Below are positions 39,350 through 48,598 of a DNA stretch of 64,000 bases, piece after piece. This stretch comes from JALZAI01 sp038212215 (GTDB lineage Bacteria; Actinomycetota; Actinomycetes; Mycobacteriales; Jatrophihabitantaceae): positions 10,437-74,436 of the forward strand of contig JBBQUT010000025.1 of assembly GCA_038212215.1 (NCBI GenBank). The letters run 5' to 3'. Position 1 is the first letter of the stretch; every line of letters begins with the position of its first letter. Below the pieces are notes generated by a model. That model searched no databases. It was not told the DNA's origin and saw only the letters and a program-made list of their open reading frames with translations. The position numbers and the translations under genes are program-made.

Positions 39350-40744
39350 ATGTCGGTCAAACAGTTCCTGCTGCCCGATCTCGGTGAAGGTCTCACCGAG
39401 GGCGACATCCTGAAGTGGACGGTGGCCGTCGGCGACACGGTCGAGGTCAACGACACGATCGCCGAGGTCGAAACCGTCAAGGCCGCCGTCGAACTGCCCT
39501 CACCGTTCGCCGGCTTGGTCACTGCACTGCACGCCGCAGAGGGCGAGACCGTCCCGGTGGGCACGGCCATCATTTCGATCGATGTCGGTGTGACGTTTGC
39601 TGCGGCCCCCGAGGCTCCGCCCAGCAACGCGCCCGTGTTCGACGTCGCCTCCAACGCAGGCTCCACCGAGGATCTCGTCCCGCAGCCTCCGCAGGGCGAC
39701 GACGGCGAGGAGAAGCAGCTCACGCTGGTCGGGTACGGCCCGCGCGAAGGTGTCGGCCGGCGCCGGCGGCGGCCTTCGAAGGCTGGCGCGGACTCGGCCA
39801 ACCTCTCCTTCAACCTGCCGCCGGCCTCGGGCGCCCCCGCCCCACCCGTCGAGGAACCCGAACCCGCTCGGGAGGTGTCACCGCGCACCCTCGCCAAGCC
39901 ACCGGTGCGCAAGCTGGCGAAGGATCTCGGCGTCGATCTCGCGACCGTGACCCCGACCGGTCCGAATGCAACGGTCTCGCGCGAGGATGTCCGAACGGCT
40001 GCCGGCACCGCGGTTCCGGCAGCCTCGCCGGCGGGCGCCCGGGAGACTCGCATCGCGATCAAGGGCGTCCGTAAGCACACCGCGGCCGCCATGGTTTATT
40101 CGGCGTTCACTGCACCGCACGTCACCGAGTTCATCACCTGTGACGTGAGCGCGACGATGCAACTGCGCGACCGGTTGGCCGCTCGCCGGGAGTTCCGTGA
40201 CGTCCGGGTCTCGCCGCTTCTATTCGTCGCGAAGGCGGTCATCCTCGCCGCGGCGAAGACGCCGTCGATCAACGCGACATGGGACGACGCCGCAGCCGAG
40301 ATCGTCCTCAAGCACTACGTGAACCTCGGCATCGCTGCTGCGACCGAGCGCGGGTTGATCGTGCCCAACATCAAGGACGCAGACCGGCTTAGCCTGCTGC
40401 AGTTGGCGAATGCGATCACTGCCCTCACCGACACCGCGCGCTCGGGTCGGACCTCGCCCGCCGACATGGCGGGCGGCACGATCACGATCACCAACGTGGG
40501 CGTGTTCGGGGTCGACACCGGTACTCCGATCCTGAACCCGGGCGAGGCGGCCATCGTCGCGTTCGGCGCCGTGCGGCGGATGCCGTGGGTGGTCGATGAC
40601 GGCGGGGTCGAGCGGATCGAGCCGCGTTGGGTCACCCAGCTCGCGGTCAGTTTCGACCACCGTGTGGTGGACGGCCAGCAAGGCTCTGAGTTCCTCGCCG
40701 ACGTCGCTGCGGTGCTCAACGATCCGGCCCTGGCGTTGCTGTAG
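39350..40744 (+). CDS. 2-oxoacid dehydrogenase E2 (dihydrolipoamide acyltransferase)
   Basis: This 464-residue E2 carries one lipoyl domain with attachment Lys44 (VETVKAAVE), a linker with low-complexity Pro/Ala, a peripheral subunit-binding domain (PPVRKLAKDLGVDLATV, then GPNATVSREDV), and a catalytic domain ending in FDHRVVDGQQGS (His and Asp of the acyltransferase). It transfers the acyl group to CoA. It lies 2 nt after E1 beta. Actinobacterial branched-chain E2s have this layout, so a branched-chain dehydrogenase is my preference over pyruvate dehydrogenase. Confidence 0.92.
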   Translation: MSVKQFLLPDLGEGLTEGDILKWTVAVGDTVEVNDTIAEVETVKAAVELPSPFAGLVTALHAAEGETVPVGTAIISIDVGVTFAAAPEAPPSNAPVFDVASNAGSTEDLVPQPPQGDDGEEKQLTLVGYGPREGVGRRRRRPSKAGADSANLSFNLPPASGAPAPPVEEPEPAREVSPRTLAKPPVRKLAKDLGVDLATVTPTGPNATVSREDVRTAAGTAVPAASPAGARETRIAIKGVRKHTAAAMVYSAFTAPHVTEFITCDVSATMQLRDRLAARREFRDVRVSPLLFVAKAVILAAAKTPSINATWDDAAAEIVLKHYVNLGIAAATERGLIVPNIKDADRLSLLQLANAITALTDTARSGRTSPADMAGGTITITNVGVFGVDTGTPILNPGEAAIVAFGAVRRMPWVVDDGGVERIEPRWVTQLAVSFDHRVVDGQQGSEFLADVAAVLNDPALALL

Positions 40745-40846
40745 TTGCGCACAGAGTGATGCTAGGCACAGGCAGGCATACAGCGACTGAATCATAGGTT
40801 CTACGGGCATACTAATTATGAATCGGAAGTAAACGAGGAGCCCGAC

Positions 40847-40990
40847 ATGAACCGCCCGACCAAGCGAATCGCCCGAGCGATGCGCGTCCACCGTCAGCAG
40901 CGTGAGTTCGATCGCGCCTTGCGCGCGGCCACACCGACAATGCGGCAGGAACTGCTCGCCGCGGCGTCGCGAATGAACTACCTCAGCTGA
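40847..40990 (+). CDS. Small basic hypothetical protein (47 aa)
   Basis: An ATG at 40847 with GAGGAG about 8 nt upstream opens 47 residues that are strongly basic and helical (NRPTKRIARAMRVHRQQREFDRALRAA, interrupted by TPTMRQELLAAASRMNYLS). The region before it is A/T rich (tactaattatgaatc) and may hold a promoter. Similar short arginine-rich proteins with an RxELL end occur widely in actinobacteria as I recall, without a named function. It is too short for the usual ORF length cut-off. Confidence 0.65.
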   Translation: MNRPTKRIARAMRVHRQQREFDRALRAATPTMRQELLAAASRMNYLS

Positions 40991-41009
40991 GTCGTAGCCG
41001 CTCACTGCC

Positions 41010-42830
41010 ATGACGTCCGTGCGCGTGCGAGCCCCGCAGTTCCCCATCGGCGCCACCTGGTTCAACACCGGGGAGAGGGCGCAGCTGTTAGGTGAACTGC
41101 GGGGCCGCTTCGTGCTGCTGGATTTCTGGACGTTCTGCTGCGGTAACTGCCTGCACGTCCTGGACGAGCTGCGCCCCCTCGAGGCGAAGTTCGCCGACAT
41201 CCTGACCGTGATCGGGGTGCATTCGCCGAAGTTCGCGCACGAGGCCGAGGACGGCGCTGTGGCTGCGGCCATCGAGCGCCACGAAGTGCGCCACCCGGTC
41301 GTCAACGACCCGGCGATGTACCTCTGGCAGCAGTACGCCGTCCGCGCGTGGCCGACGCTTGTCCTCATCGATCCGCAGGGCTATGTGGTCGCACAGGCAG
41401 CCGGCGAGGGCCAGGTGAGCGCGCTCGATGCGAGCATCACCCGCCTTGCCGCCGAGCACGAGGCGCGCGGCACGCTCAGGCACGGTGACGGACCCTACGT
41501 CGCGTCGCTGCCCCAACCGTCGACTTTGCGCTTTCCCGCCAAGGCGATCCTGCTGCCCGCCGAGCGCACCGGGCGTGACAGCGACAGCTTGCTGGTCGCC
41601 GACGCCGGCCATCACCAACTCGTCGAACTCGCGCTCGACGGCGAGACGGAACTGCGCCGGATCGGTAGCACCGACCGTTGCTCGGACTTCGCCGAGCCGA
41701 ACGGGCTGACGCTGCTGCCTTTCGGCCTTGTCGACTACGACGTGCTGGTCGCGGACACCGCGAATCACGTGCTGCGCGGTCTCAGGTTGTCCGACGACGC
41801 GATGCTGCCGAACGCGATGCTCCCCAACGCGACGATGACGACAATTGACCTGGCCGCCGCGCTGGCTGGCGCTCGCACGATCACCGGTCCGATCCCGAAT
41901 GTGCTGTCGCCGTGGGACGTCGCCTGGTGGCCGGCGCTCGATCGAGCGGTCGTCGCCGCCGCCGGCGTGCATCTGCTACTGGCGCTCGACGTGCGTAGCG
42001 GCCAAGTCGAGGTGCTCGCTGGAACCACGGTCGAGGGGCTCAAGGACGGTCCGGCACGCGCCGGTTGGCTGGCCCAACCGTCCGGTCTCGCGGTCGACGG
42101 CGACCGGCTGTGGTTCGTCGACGCCGAGACATCGGCGCTGCGCACGCTGACAGCCGACGGCCGTTTACACACCGTGATCGGCGAAGGTCTGTTCGATTTC
42201 GGTCACGTGGACGGACCGGCCGCCGATGCCCGGCTGCAGCACCCGCTCGGCGTCACGCTCCTCCCTGACGCTTCGGTCGCTGTCCTCGACACCTACAACG
42301 GCGCCGTGCGCCGCTACGACCCGGCGACCGGGCAGGTCTCCACGCTCGCCAGGGATCTTGGCGAGCCGTCCGGGGCGGTGCTCGTGGGCGGTGAGCTGAT
42401 CGTCGTGGAATCCGGCGCCCATCGCTTGGTGCGACCGGTACCGCGCTCCGACCTGGTCGCCGGACCTGCCCTGCGTACCCAGCGCCCGTCCACCGATGTC
42501 GTGCCGGGTCCGCTGAGGCTGGAGGTCGTCTTCCAGCCGGCTCCGGGGCGCACCCTGGATGAGCGGTACGGGCCGTCGGCACGCCTTTCGGTAAGCGCGT
42601 CGCCGCCAGAATTGCTGCAAGACGGCGCCGGCGAGACGACTGGGCTGCGCCGTGTGCTCACCCTCGCTCCCGCGCCGGCCGAAGGCGTGCTGCACATCGG
42701 CGCGCAGGCCGCGTCGTGTGACAGCCTCGGCGAACACGCCGCCTGCTACGTCGCCCGGCAGGACTGGGGTGTTCCGGTCCGCGTGGTCGAGGGCGGAGCC
42801 GGCGAGCTGCAGCTCGTGCTGCTCGACTGA
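41010..42830 (+). CDS. NHLRC2-like thioredoxin-fold / NHL-repeat protein
   Basis: This 606-residue protein has an N-terminal thioredoxin-like domain with TFCCGNC (Cys43, Cys44, Cys47), then NHL/beta-propeller repeats (DGLAV..., LGVTLLPDASVAVLDTYNGAVRRYDP-type blades), and a C-terminal beta-rich domain. This order is that of NHLRC2. No signal peptide is visible, so it is probably cytoplasmic. The substrate and redox partner are unknown. Near residues 265-275 a five-residue AMLPN is repeated twice by a 15-bp duplication (41802-41831). Confidence 0.85.
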   Translation: MTSVRVRAPQFPIGATWFNTGERAQLLGELRGRFVLLDFWTFCCGNCLHVLDELRPLEAKFADILTVIGVHSPKFAHEAEDGAVAAAIERHEVRHPVVNDPAMYLWQQYAVRAWPTLVLIDPQGYVVAQAAGEGQVSALDASITRLAAEHEARGTLRHGDGPYVASLPQPSTLRFPAKAILLPAERTGRDSDSLLVADAGHHQLVELALDGETELRRIGSTDRCSDFAEPNGLTLLPFGLVDYDVLVADTANHVLRGLRLSDDAMLPNAMLPNATMTTIDLAAALAGARTITGPIPNVLSPWDVAWWPALDRAVVAAAGVHLLLALDVRSGQVEVLAGTTVEGLKDGPARAGWLAQPSGLAVDGDRLWFVDAETSALRTLTADGRLHTVIGEGLFDFGHVDGPAADARLQHPLGVTLLPDASVAVLDTYNGAVRRYDPATGQVSTLARDLGEPSGAVLVGGELIVVESGAHRLVRPVPRSDLVAGPALRTQRPSTDVVPGPLRLEVVFQPAPGRTLDERYGPSARLSVSASPPELLQDGAGETTGLRRVLTLAPAPAEGVLHIGAQAASCDSLGEHAACYVARQDWGVPVRVVEGGAGELQLVLLD

Positions 42831-43089
42831 CGATTGTCGCCTGCCTGTGAGCAACCGGACTCGCAAACGCCCGTCTAGCGCGCAGGCGGACAACGATTCC
42901 ACTCGAAGATTGGCCGTGATGCGTCTCACGAGCACGCGTTCCTCCTACTGACGACAGGTTGGGCACGCAACACCATTACATGTCGAGCAGCCCAAGCAAC
43001 TCCGTTTGCACATAGCGGGGTGCGCATGGGCAGTCTGCTGCGTCGGTAGCCGGACACCCCGCAGCCCCCGGCTGAGTACCGTCCTGAAC

Positions 43090-43911
43090 GTGGCTGCGCC
43101 AGGCGACGGTACTGGAGAGCTGATCTCGGCCGGTGGCATCACCGAGGTGGTGCGGGTCGGGCAGACGGTGCGTCGGCCCGTGCGGCCCTTCACGGCCACC
43201 GTCCAAAACTTTCTGGCGCATCTGCACGCCCGCGGCTTTCACGACGCACCCCGGCCCTTGGGTTACGACGACCAGGGTCGGGAGGTGCTTTCCTATGTCG
43301 AAGGAGTCGTGCCGCAGGAGCCGCTGCCGGACTGGGCGACCCGGCCTGGGGTCGTGCTAGCCCTCGCCCGCCTGGTGCGCCGGTTGCACGACGCTGCCGA
43401 GGGTTGGGAGCCACCGCCGGGCGCAGTGTTCGGTGCGCTACCGGGGCAGCCGCCTGCCGGCGTGCAGCCGTTGTTCGACGTCCCTGAGCTCGTATCGCAC
43501 CAGGACTACTGCGCGGGCAATGTGGTATTCCGTGCTGGGCTACCGGCTGCGCTGATCGACTTCGACCTGGCCCGGCCCACCACGCGAGTTGCCGACATCG
43601 TGAATGCCCTGCACTGGTGGGTGCCGTTGCGGGACCCGGTTGACCGTCCGCCCGGGTTGGTCGACGCCGACGCGGCGCGCCGGATGCGCCTTTTCGCGGA
43701 CGCCTACGGGATGGACCGAGCACAGCGCGCCGCAGTGCTGCCGACCGCGATGCTGCGCGCTGCCAACGCAACGCTCACCATGCGCGCGGCCGCCGAGGCT
43801 GATCCGGTGTTTCGCCGCTGGTGGGACGGAGGTCTCGAGGCCAGCTTGCCGCGCGCCGAGCGATGGCTAGCTCGGCATGCCGATCAGCTGCGCGCGCGCC
43901 TGCTCCAATAG
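43090..43911 (+). CDS. Aminoglycoside phosphotransferase-fold protein
   Basis: This 273-residue APH-family kinase-like protein has its Brenner motif at SHQDYCAGNVVF (His-x-Asp, with the catalytic Asp) and the metal-binding motif at LIDFDLA. The N-terminal GITEVVRVGQTVRRP is the nucleotide-loop region. Such proteins phosphorylate small alcohols or aminoglycosides, or have unknown substrates, and resistance should not be assumed. The GTG at 43090 is the most sensible start, but its ribosome-binding signal is weak. Confidence 0.8.
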   Translation: MAAPGDGTGELISAGGITEVVRVGQTVRRPVRPFTATVQNFLAHLHARGFHDAPRPLGYDDQGREVLSYVEGVVPQEPLPDWATRPGVVLALARLVRRLHDAAEGWEPPPGAVFGALPGQPPAGVQPLFDVPELVSHQDYCAGNVVFRAGLPAALIDFDLARPTTRVADIVNALHWWVPLRDPVDRPPGLVDADAARRMRLFADAYGMDRAQRAAVLPTAMLRAANATLTMRAAAEADPVFRRWWDGGLEASLPRAERWLARHADQLRARLLQ

Positions 43912-44034
43912 TCGAGCCGCCGTAGGTCCTTCGCGCGGCGGTCCTGTCGGTGGCGAGCCGACGATGCTGTGGTCCATGATCGGGCGATGTGCAACGCGAC
44001 GAGTCGATGGTCTCAAGCGTCGGCCCAACCCGAC

Positions 44035-44562
44035 ATGTGGGTCGACCCGAACGACGATCCGCGAGAGGCCGAAACCTCCGGAACGGACGAGCGGAGCATT
44101 CTGATCGACTACCTGCGCCGGTACCGCCTGACACTGCGGATGAAATGCCGTGACCTGGACGCCGAGCAGCTGGCGCGGCGATCGGTCCCGCCGTCCACCA
44201 TGTCGTTGCTCGGGCTGATACGACACATGGCCGAAGTCGAACGCGGTTGGTTTCGGCGCGTCCTGGCCGGCCAAGACGCGCCGAAGCTCTACTGCACGCC
44301 TGAGTCGCCCGACGAGGACTGGGATGGCGCGCGCGCCGACCGGGCAGTGGTGGCCGAGGCCTGGCGGCTTTGGTTCGACGAGGTGGCCTTCGCGCAGGAC
44401 TACGTCGCGCGCGCCGGCGATCTCGCGACGCTAGCCACGATGCGCGACAAGACGACCGTGCCGTTGCGCGACGTCCTCGTGCACATGATCGAGGAGTACG
44501 CGCGACACTGCGGGCACGCCGACCTTCTGCGCGAGTGCATCGACGGCCGGGTCGGCCAATAG
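44035..44562 (+). CDS. DinB/DUF664 family protein (second copy)
   Basis: This 175-residue four-helix-bundle DinB-type protein has a C-terminal block VLVHMIEEYARHCGHADLLREC that closely matches the protein encoded at 15.9-16.4 kb, and LIRHMAEVERGWF supplies an N-terminal His. It is a candidate thiol-dependent transferase. The ATG at 44035 was chosen because the family starts near DPNDDPREAE; an upstream GTG at 43969 is possible. It converges on the VOC gene. Confidence 0.82.
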   Translation: MWVDPNDDPREAETSGTDERSILIDYLRRYRLTLRMKCRDLDAEQLARRSVPPSTMSLLGLIRHMAEVERGWFRRVLAGQDAPKLYCTPESPDEDWDGARADRAVVAEAWRLWFDEVAFAQDYVARAGDLATLATMRDKTTVPLRDVLVHMIEEYARHCGHADLLRECIDGRVGQ

Positions 44563-44592
44563 GTTCGGCAACGCGGGTCGCGGCATGAACAG

Positions 44593-44982
44593 TCAGGTCG
44601 GGGGCCACCCGCCGAGTGGCTTGCCGATCTCCCATTCATGCCCGAACGGGTCGGCGATGCGGCCCAGACGCCAACCGTGCTCGTCGGCGACCGCGGCCGT
44701 GGCGGTTGCTCCCGCCTGCACCGCCTGCTCGACGACGGCGTCGGGGTCGTCGACGACGAGCAGTGTCCGACTGGTCGTGCCGTCGATGGCGTGCGGGCTG
44801 AAGCGCTTGCGATCCGCGTCCGCAGATGCCACCCAGAAAACGGCGTCGCCGACCGCCAACTGCGCGACCACATCATCCTCGTCACCGACGCGATGTAACA
44901 CCGTGGCGTCGTATGCGGCTCGGTAGAACGCGACAGCGTCGCCGCCACGATCGACCCACAGCTCAGGCTGGATGCTGGTCAT
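44593..44982 (-). CDS. VOC/PhnB-like protein
   Basis: This 129-residue single-domain VOC-superfamily protein of PhnB/glyoxalase type contains PELWVDRGGDAVAFYRAAYDA, SRTLLVVDDPDAVVEQAVQAGA and DPFGHEWEIG, the usual pattern of beta-alpha-beta-beta-beta. Metal ligand identity and substrate are not visible. The ATG is at 44982. Confidence 0.85.
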   Translation of the reverse strand: MTSIQPELWVDRGGDAVAFYRAAYDATVLHRVGDEDDVVAQLAVGDAVFWVASADADRKRFSPHAIDGTTSRTLLVVDDPDAVVEQAVQAGATATAAVADEHGWRLGRIADPFGHEWEIGKPLGGWPPT

Positions 44983-45114
44983 CGGCCGAGTATGGCCCCT
45001 GTCTTCGAAATGTGGCTTTGGAATCGTGCAAGGCGTGGCGAGTCGGGGTGGGGATGGCGGAACTGAGTGCGAGGAATCGGTTCCACATCCGGTCGCTCAT
45101 CAGTTTCCGCGCAG

Positions 45115-45828
45115 TCAGCGACCGTACACCGACACGTGGCGCCGGCTGGTGGCGGTGAACGGTTCACCGCGCCATCCACCCGAACGCGAGTGCAGCCGAA
45201 GACCGGCCAGGCGAGCCATGAGGTCCAGCTCGGACGGCATGCGAACCGGAGCGAGATCGGGCCGAGCCGGATGCCGTTCGCGCCGATCGTGACGCGGTTC
45301 TTGTCGATGAGCTGGGTTGCCGGGTCGTAACGTCCCGCTTCCAGGACGACTTGCGAGACGCCGACCTGCTCGGCGGTGACCCACTGCTGGTCCAGCCGGT
45401 AGGTCGGTCCCGGTGTGGCTTCCCCGTAGCCGGGCATGGCCGCTTCGACCAAGAACCGGCCGCCGGCATCGAGGTGCCGGGCGAACGCCTGCGAAGCAGC
45501 GCACCTGTTCGTCCTGGGTGAGCAGGTTGAAGATGCTGTTGAACACGACGAACACCAGGCGGTACTGGCCGGTCACATCGACGTCGGCCATGTCGCCGTG
45601 CACGACGTCCAGCGCCTGTCCGCCGGGCTTGGCCCGCAGTTGCGCGATCATCGCTGCAGACTGCTCGATCCCGTCCACGCGGACGCCGGTCGCAGCGAGG
45701 GGGAGCGCGATCCGTCCGGTTCCGATGGCCAGTTCCAATGTCGGCCCGCCACCGGCCAGATCAGCGAGACGGGCGACCGCGTCGTCCTCGTCGCCGCGCG
45801 GCGAATCGTCGTAGGCGGCGGCGACCAC
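45115..45828 (-). pseudogene. SAM-dependent methyltransferase with two frameshifts
   Basis: The first frame (from about GTG 45828) has the class I methyltransferase core: YDDSPRG, LELAIGTGRIALPLA (SAM-binding), VDGIEQSAAMI and VHGDMADVD. At about 45495 the reading frame must shift to keep going (ARHLDAGGRFLVEAAMPG), and near 45235 it must shift back (PSELDLMARLAGLRL) to reach the family C-terminus ending HVSVYGR. The two indels are opposite in sign, and the sense of both parts is conserved. Either the gene is inactive or the base calls have two errors. Confidence 0.8.
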
Positions 45829-46004
45829 AAGGCGATATCCATGAATGAGTTGCGTTGGGGCACGGGAACCGCGCGAGCGGTTCAGCCGGCGATGCGCCCA
45901 CGGTGATCGTTGCCCGTTCCGCAGCGCCACCGCGCTGCGCAGCGGCCAACCACGCCCGAAAGCAAGGCTGGGCGGCGGCCCAGCGCCCCGCCGGACCGCT
46001 TGAT

Positions 46005-47666
46005 TCAGCCGGCGGCTAGATCACGTCGGCGAAACGCGGCCAGGGCGGCAACACCGGCGAGCAGGGCGATACCCGTAACGACGGCGGACCCCGCGATGTG
46101 GACGGGGTGAGCGGGCACGAGCCCGACGTGCGCGAAGGGGGTCAGGTCGAGGATCCATCGCGGCGGCCCGATAAGGGATCCCGCGACGTGCCAGAGAAGG
46201 GCCACGGCAAGCAGGGCATAGCCGATGACGCCGCTGGCACGGGGGGCGAGGGCGTAGGCGAGCGCGGTGAGGCCGAGAAACAGCAGCGCGATCGGGATCG
46301 CGTTCGCACCGGCTTCGAGCATCTTGAACAGTGCTATGGGTGCGCCTGCCACGCGGGCGCCGGCCCAGCCGAGCAGTCCGGCGGTCAGCGATAGCGCAGC
46401 GACGCCCGCCGCGGCCAGCAGCATGCGTCCGGACAGCCAGCGGGTGCGGCTGATCGGTTCTGCGAGCAGTGTCTCGAGCTGCTGGTCGGCCTCTTCCTGG
46501 CGGGCGGCACCGATCTGTGCGCACGCGAAGGCGCTGACCGCCACGCTCACAAAGAGGAACACGAATGCGAAATACCCGATCGGCGTAGTGATCGAGCCGG
46601 CGCCAAGCTTCGCGATCTCGGTCCGTGTGTTGGCCGGGATGTCCGCCGGGGAGATGGCTTGGGAGACGCCGCCGAGGACGAACATGAGCACCCCGACCGC
46701 GATGATCCAAGAGATCAGGGTGCCACGCTGGTTGCGGAGCGCGTGCCCGGCGGGCGTGCGCAGCAGGCGCGGATGTGGGTCGGCGCTATCGTGGGCGGGC
46801 CACATCCCGGTTCCGATGTCGCGTTGGGCCGCGAGGCTCGTCGAGACGACCAGCAGCAACACGGTCGCCCCAGCGGGCAGGACCAGCACGAGCGGCTGCG
46901 GGCCAGCGAACGGATGGAGCAATTCGGCCCAACCCAGCGGGGTCGACCATCGTAGCCAGCCGGCGCCGGGGACGGTGTCGGCAACCACCCGGAGAGTGAA
47001 CAGGAGCCCGAGGACGGCGCCGCCGACGCCGAGGGCCCCGCGACGGGTGGGCGCGAGTTGGCTGGCGAGCGCGCCCACCCCGACGAACACCGGCGCCACC
47101 GAGGCTGTCGCTAGTGCGAGGTACGCAGCGCCCGGGGTCGGCAGCCCGCCGACGAGAAAGCCAGCGAATTCCGCCAGCCACAGCAGCAGCGCGCCCGCTG
47201 CGATGGCGGCCAACGCTGCGATTGCGGCTGCGCGGCGGCCGACCATTGCGGCGAGCACAATCTCGGTCCGTCCCGAGTCCTCCTCGGCCCGCAGCGCGCG
47301 GACCGCGGCGAACAGCCCGAAGGCCGCCGCGACAATCGCAAGGACCCCGCCGACCCGCCAGGCGGTATAGCCGCCGACAGTCACGATGTCGTTCGGCTGC
47401 CCGTACATCAGCCGCAGGCCGGTGTTCTCGGCAAAGCTTCGGGCGAACGCGAGCCGATCACCGCGCGTGGGGTAGGTGTGGCGATACCCGACGGGCTGAA
47501 TATAGGAGAAGACGGCGAAAAGGTAGCCGAACGCGACCGTGCGGATCTGCGCGTCCCGGAATGCTCGGAGCGCCAGGGCCACCACCACGTTGTTCTTGCG
47601 CGCCAGCACCTGCGCGGCCGCAGAACCCGACCCAGGCCGAGTCGTCTTAGTCGGCCGCGCTTTCAT
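46005..47666 (-). CDS. ABC-2 type exporter permease
   Basis: This 553-residue membrane permease has about 12 TM segments in two halves with a charged loop between (residues 275-310). It overlaps its ATPase gene by 20 nt. The organisation and the large symmetrical permease resemble polyketide or antibiotic-type exporter permeases of actinobacteria. Substrate unknown. The start ATG is at 47666. Confidence 0.85.
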   Translation of the reverse strand: MKARPTKTTRPGSGSAAAQVLARKNNVVVALALRAFRDAQIRTVAFGYLFAVFSYIQPVGYRHTYPTRGDRLAFARSFAENTGLRLMYGQPNDIVTVGGYTAWRVGGVLAIVAAAFGLFAAVRALRAEEDSGRTEIVLAAMVGRRAAAIAALAAIAAGALLLWLAEFAGFLVGGLPTPGAAYLALATASVAPVFVGVGALASQLAPTRRGALGVGGAVLGLLFTLRVVADTVPGAGWLRWSTPLGWAELLHPFAGPQPLVLVLPAGATVLLLVVSTSLAAQRDIGTGMWPAHDSADPHPRLLRTPAGHALRNQRGTLISWIIAVGVLMFVLGGVSQAISPADIPANTRTEIAKLGAGSITTPIGYFAFVFLFVSVAVSAFACAQIGAARQEEADQQLETLLAEPISRTRWLSGRMLLAAAGVAALSLTAGLLGWAGARVAGAPIALFKMLEAGANAIPIALLFLGLTALAYALAPRASGVIGYALLAVALLWHVAGSLIGPPRWILDLTPFAHVGLVPAHPVHIAGSAVVTGIALLAGVAALAAFRRRDLAAG

Positions 47667-48558
47667 TCAGAGTCACACCACCCGAGTCGCGGTAGTGGCG
47701 CACGAAGATCTCCTCCAGTGAGGGCTCCCGGCTGGTGAGCGTCGCCACCGGATGCCCGGCCAGCACTGCAATCACCGGCCCGACTCCACCGGTGACCTCG
47801 AACCGCAGGGCGTTCGGAGCGGTGGTGTGCATGTGTACTCCGCGCAAGGTGGGCAGCTTCGGCGCTGGGCCGGCGAACGTGACGTCGACGGTCTGCGCGC
47901 GGAGGTGGCGCAACTGAGCCAGCGTGCCCTGATCGACGAGGCGTCCACCCCGCAGGATCCCGACCCGATCGCACAGCGCTTCGACCTCGCTCAGGATGTG
48001 TGAGGACAGGAAGATCGTCTGACCGCGTGCTTTCGCCTCCAACGCGCACTCGCGAAAGGCCATTTCCATCAACGGGTCCAGCCCGCTGGTGGGCTCATCG
48101 AGAATCAGCAAGTCCGCCCGCGTCGCTAAGGCCGCGATCAGCTGCACCTTCTGCCGATTGCCTTTGGACAGTGCCCGGACCTTCTTGCGCACGTCGAGCT
48201 CGAACCGGTCCACCAGCAGGTCGCGATAGGCCATGTCGGTGCCCCCATGCAGCCGGGCCAGGAACTCCAACGTTTCGCCGCTGGTTAGCGACGGCCAGAG
48301 CGACGGCTCGCCCGCGACATAGGCGATCCGCCGATGTGCGGCCACCGGGTCGCTCCAGGCGTCGACACCGAACAGCTGCGCCCGTCCCGCGGTCGGACGG
48401 TGCAATCCCAGCAGCAAACGGATCGTTGTCGTTTTCCCGGCACCGTTGGGCCCCAGGTAGGCGTAGACCTCGCCTTCCCCGATCCGGAGGTCAAGATCCT
48501 CGATCGCCACCGCCTCGCCATAGAGCTTGGAAAGACCTTGGGCGTAGATTGCGTCCAT
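47647..48558 (-). CDS. ABC transporter ATP-binding protein
   Basis: This 303-residue ABC ATPase has Walker A GPNGAGKTTT, signature LSKGNRQKVQ (variant of LSGGQ), Walker B LLILDEPTSGLD and H-loop LSSHIL. It pairs with the permease downstream. The ATG at 48558 was chosen; a GTG at 48567 would add three residues but sits in the half-operator. Expression is probably repressed by the divergent GbsR-type regulator. Confidence 0.9.
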   Translation of the reverse strand: MDAIYAQGLSKLYGEAVAIEDLDLRIGEGEVYAYLGPNGAGKTTTIRLLLGLHRPTAGRAQLFGVDAWSDPVAAHRRIAYVAGEPSLWPSLTSGETLEFLARLHGGTDMAYRDLLVDRFELDVRKKVRALSKGNRQKVQLIAALATRADLLILDEPTSGLDPLMEMAFRECALEAKARGQTIFLSSHILSEVEALCDRVGILRGGRLVDQGTLAQLRHLRAQTVDVTFAGPAPKLPTLRGVHMHTTAPNALRFEVTGGVGPVIAVLAGHPVATLTSREPSLEEIFVRHYRDSGGVTLNESAAD

Positions 48559-48578
48559 GATGTTCACATTCTACATAC

Positions 48579-48598
48579 CGTTCACGATTCTGTGAACG
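48579..48598. promoter_or_regulatory. Inverted-repeat operator for the divergent regulator
   Basis: CGTTCAC-N6-GTGAACG spans 48579-48598 between the ABC operon and its regulator. A further half-like TGTTCACA lies at 48561-48568. The right arm contains the regulator's GTG, so binding would also block the regulator's own translation start or transcription. It is a strong autoregulation candidate. Confidence 0.75.

Noticed and set aside
42847..42951. A 34-residue GTG frame after the NHL gene
   Set aside because: No ribosome binding site or conserved pattern. The 42831-43089 gap otherwise shows nothing.
43090..43911. Antibiotic resistance gene
   Set aside because: The aminoglycoside-phosphotransferase fold is shared by many housekeeping kinases; nothing here indicates resistance.
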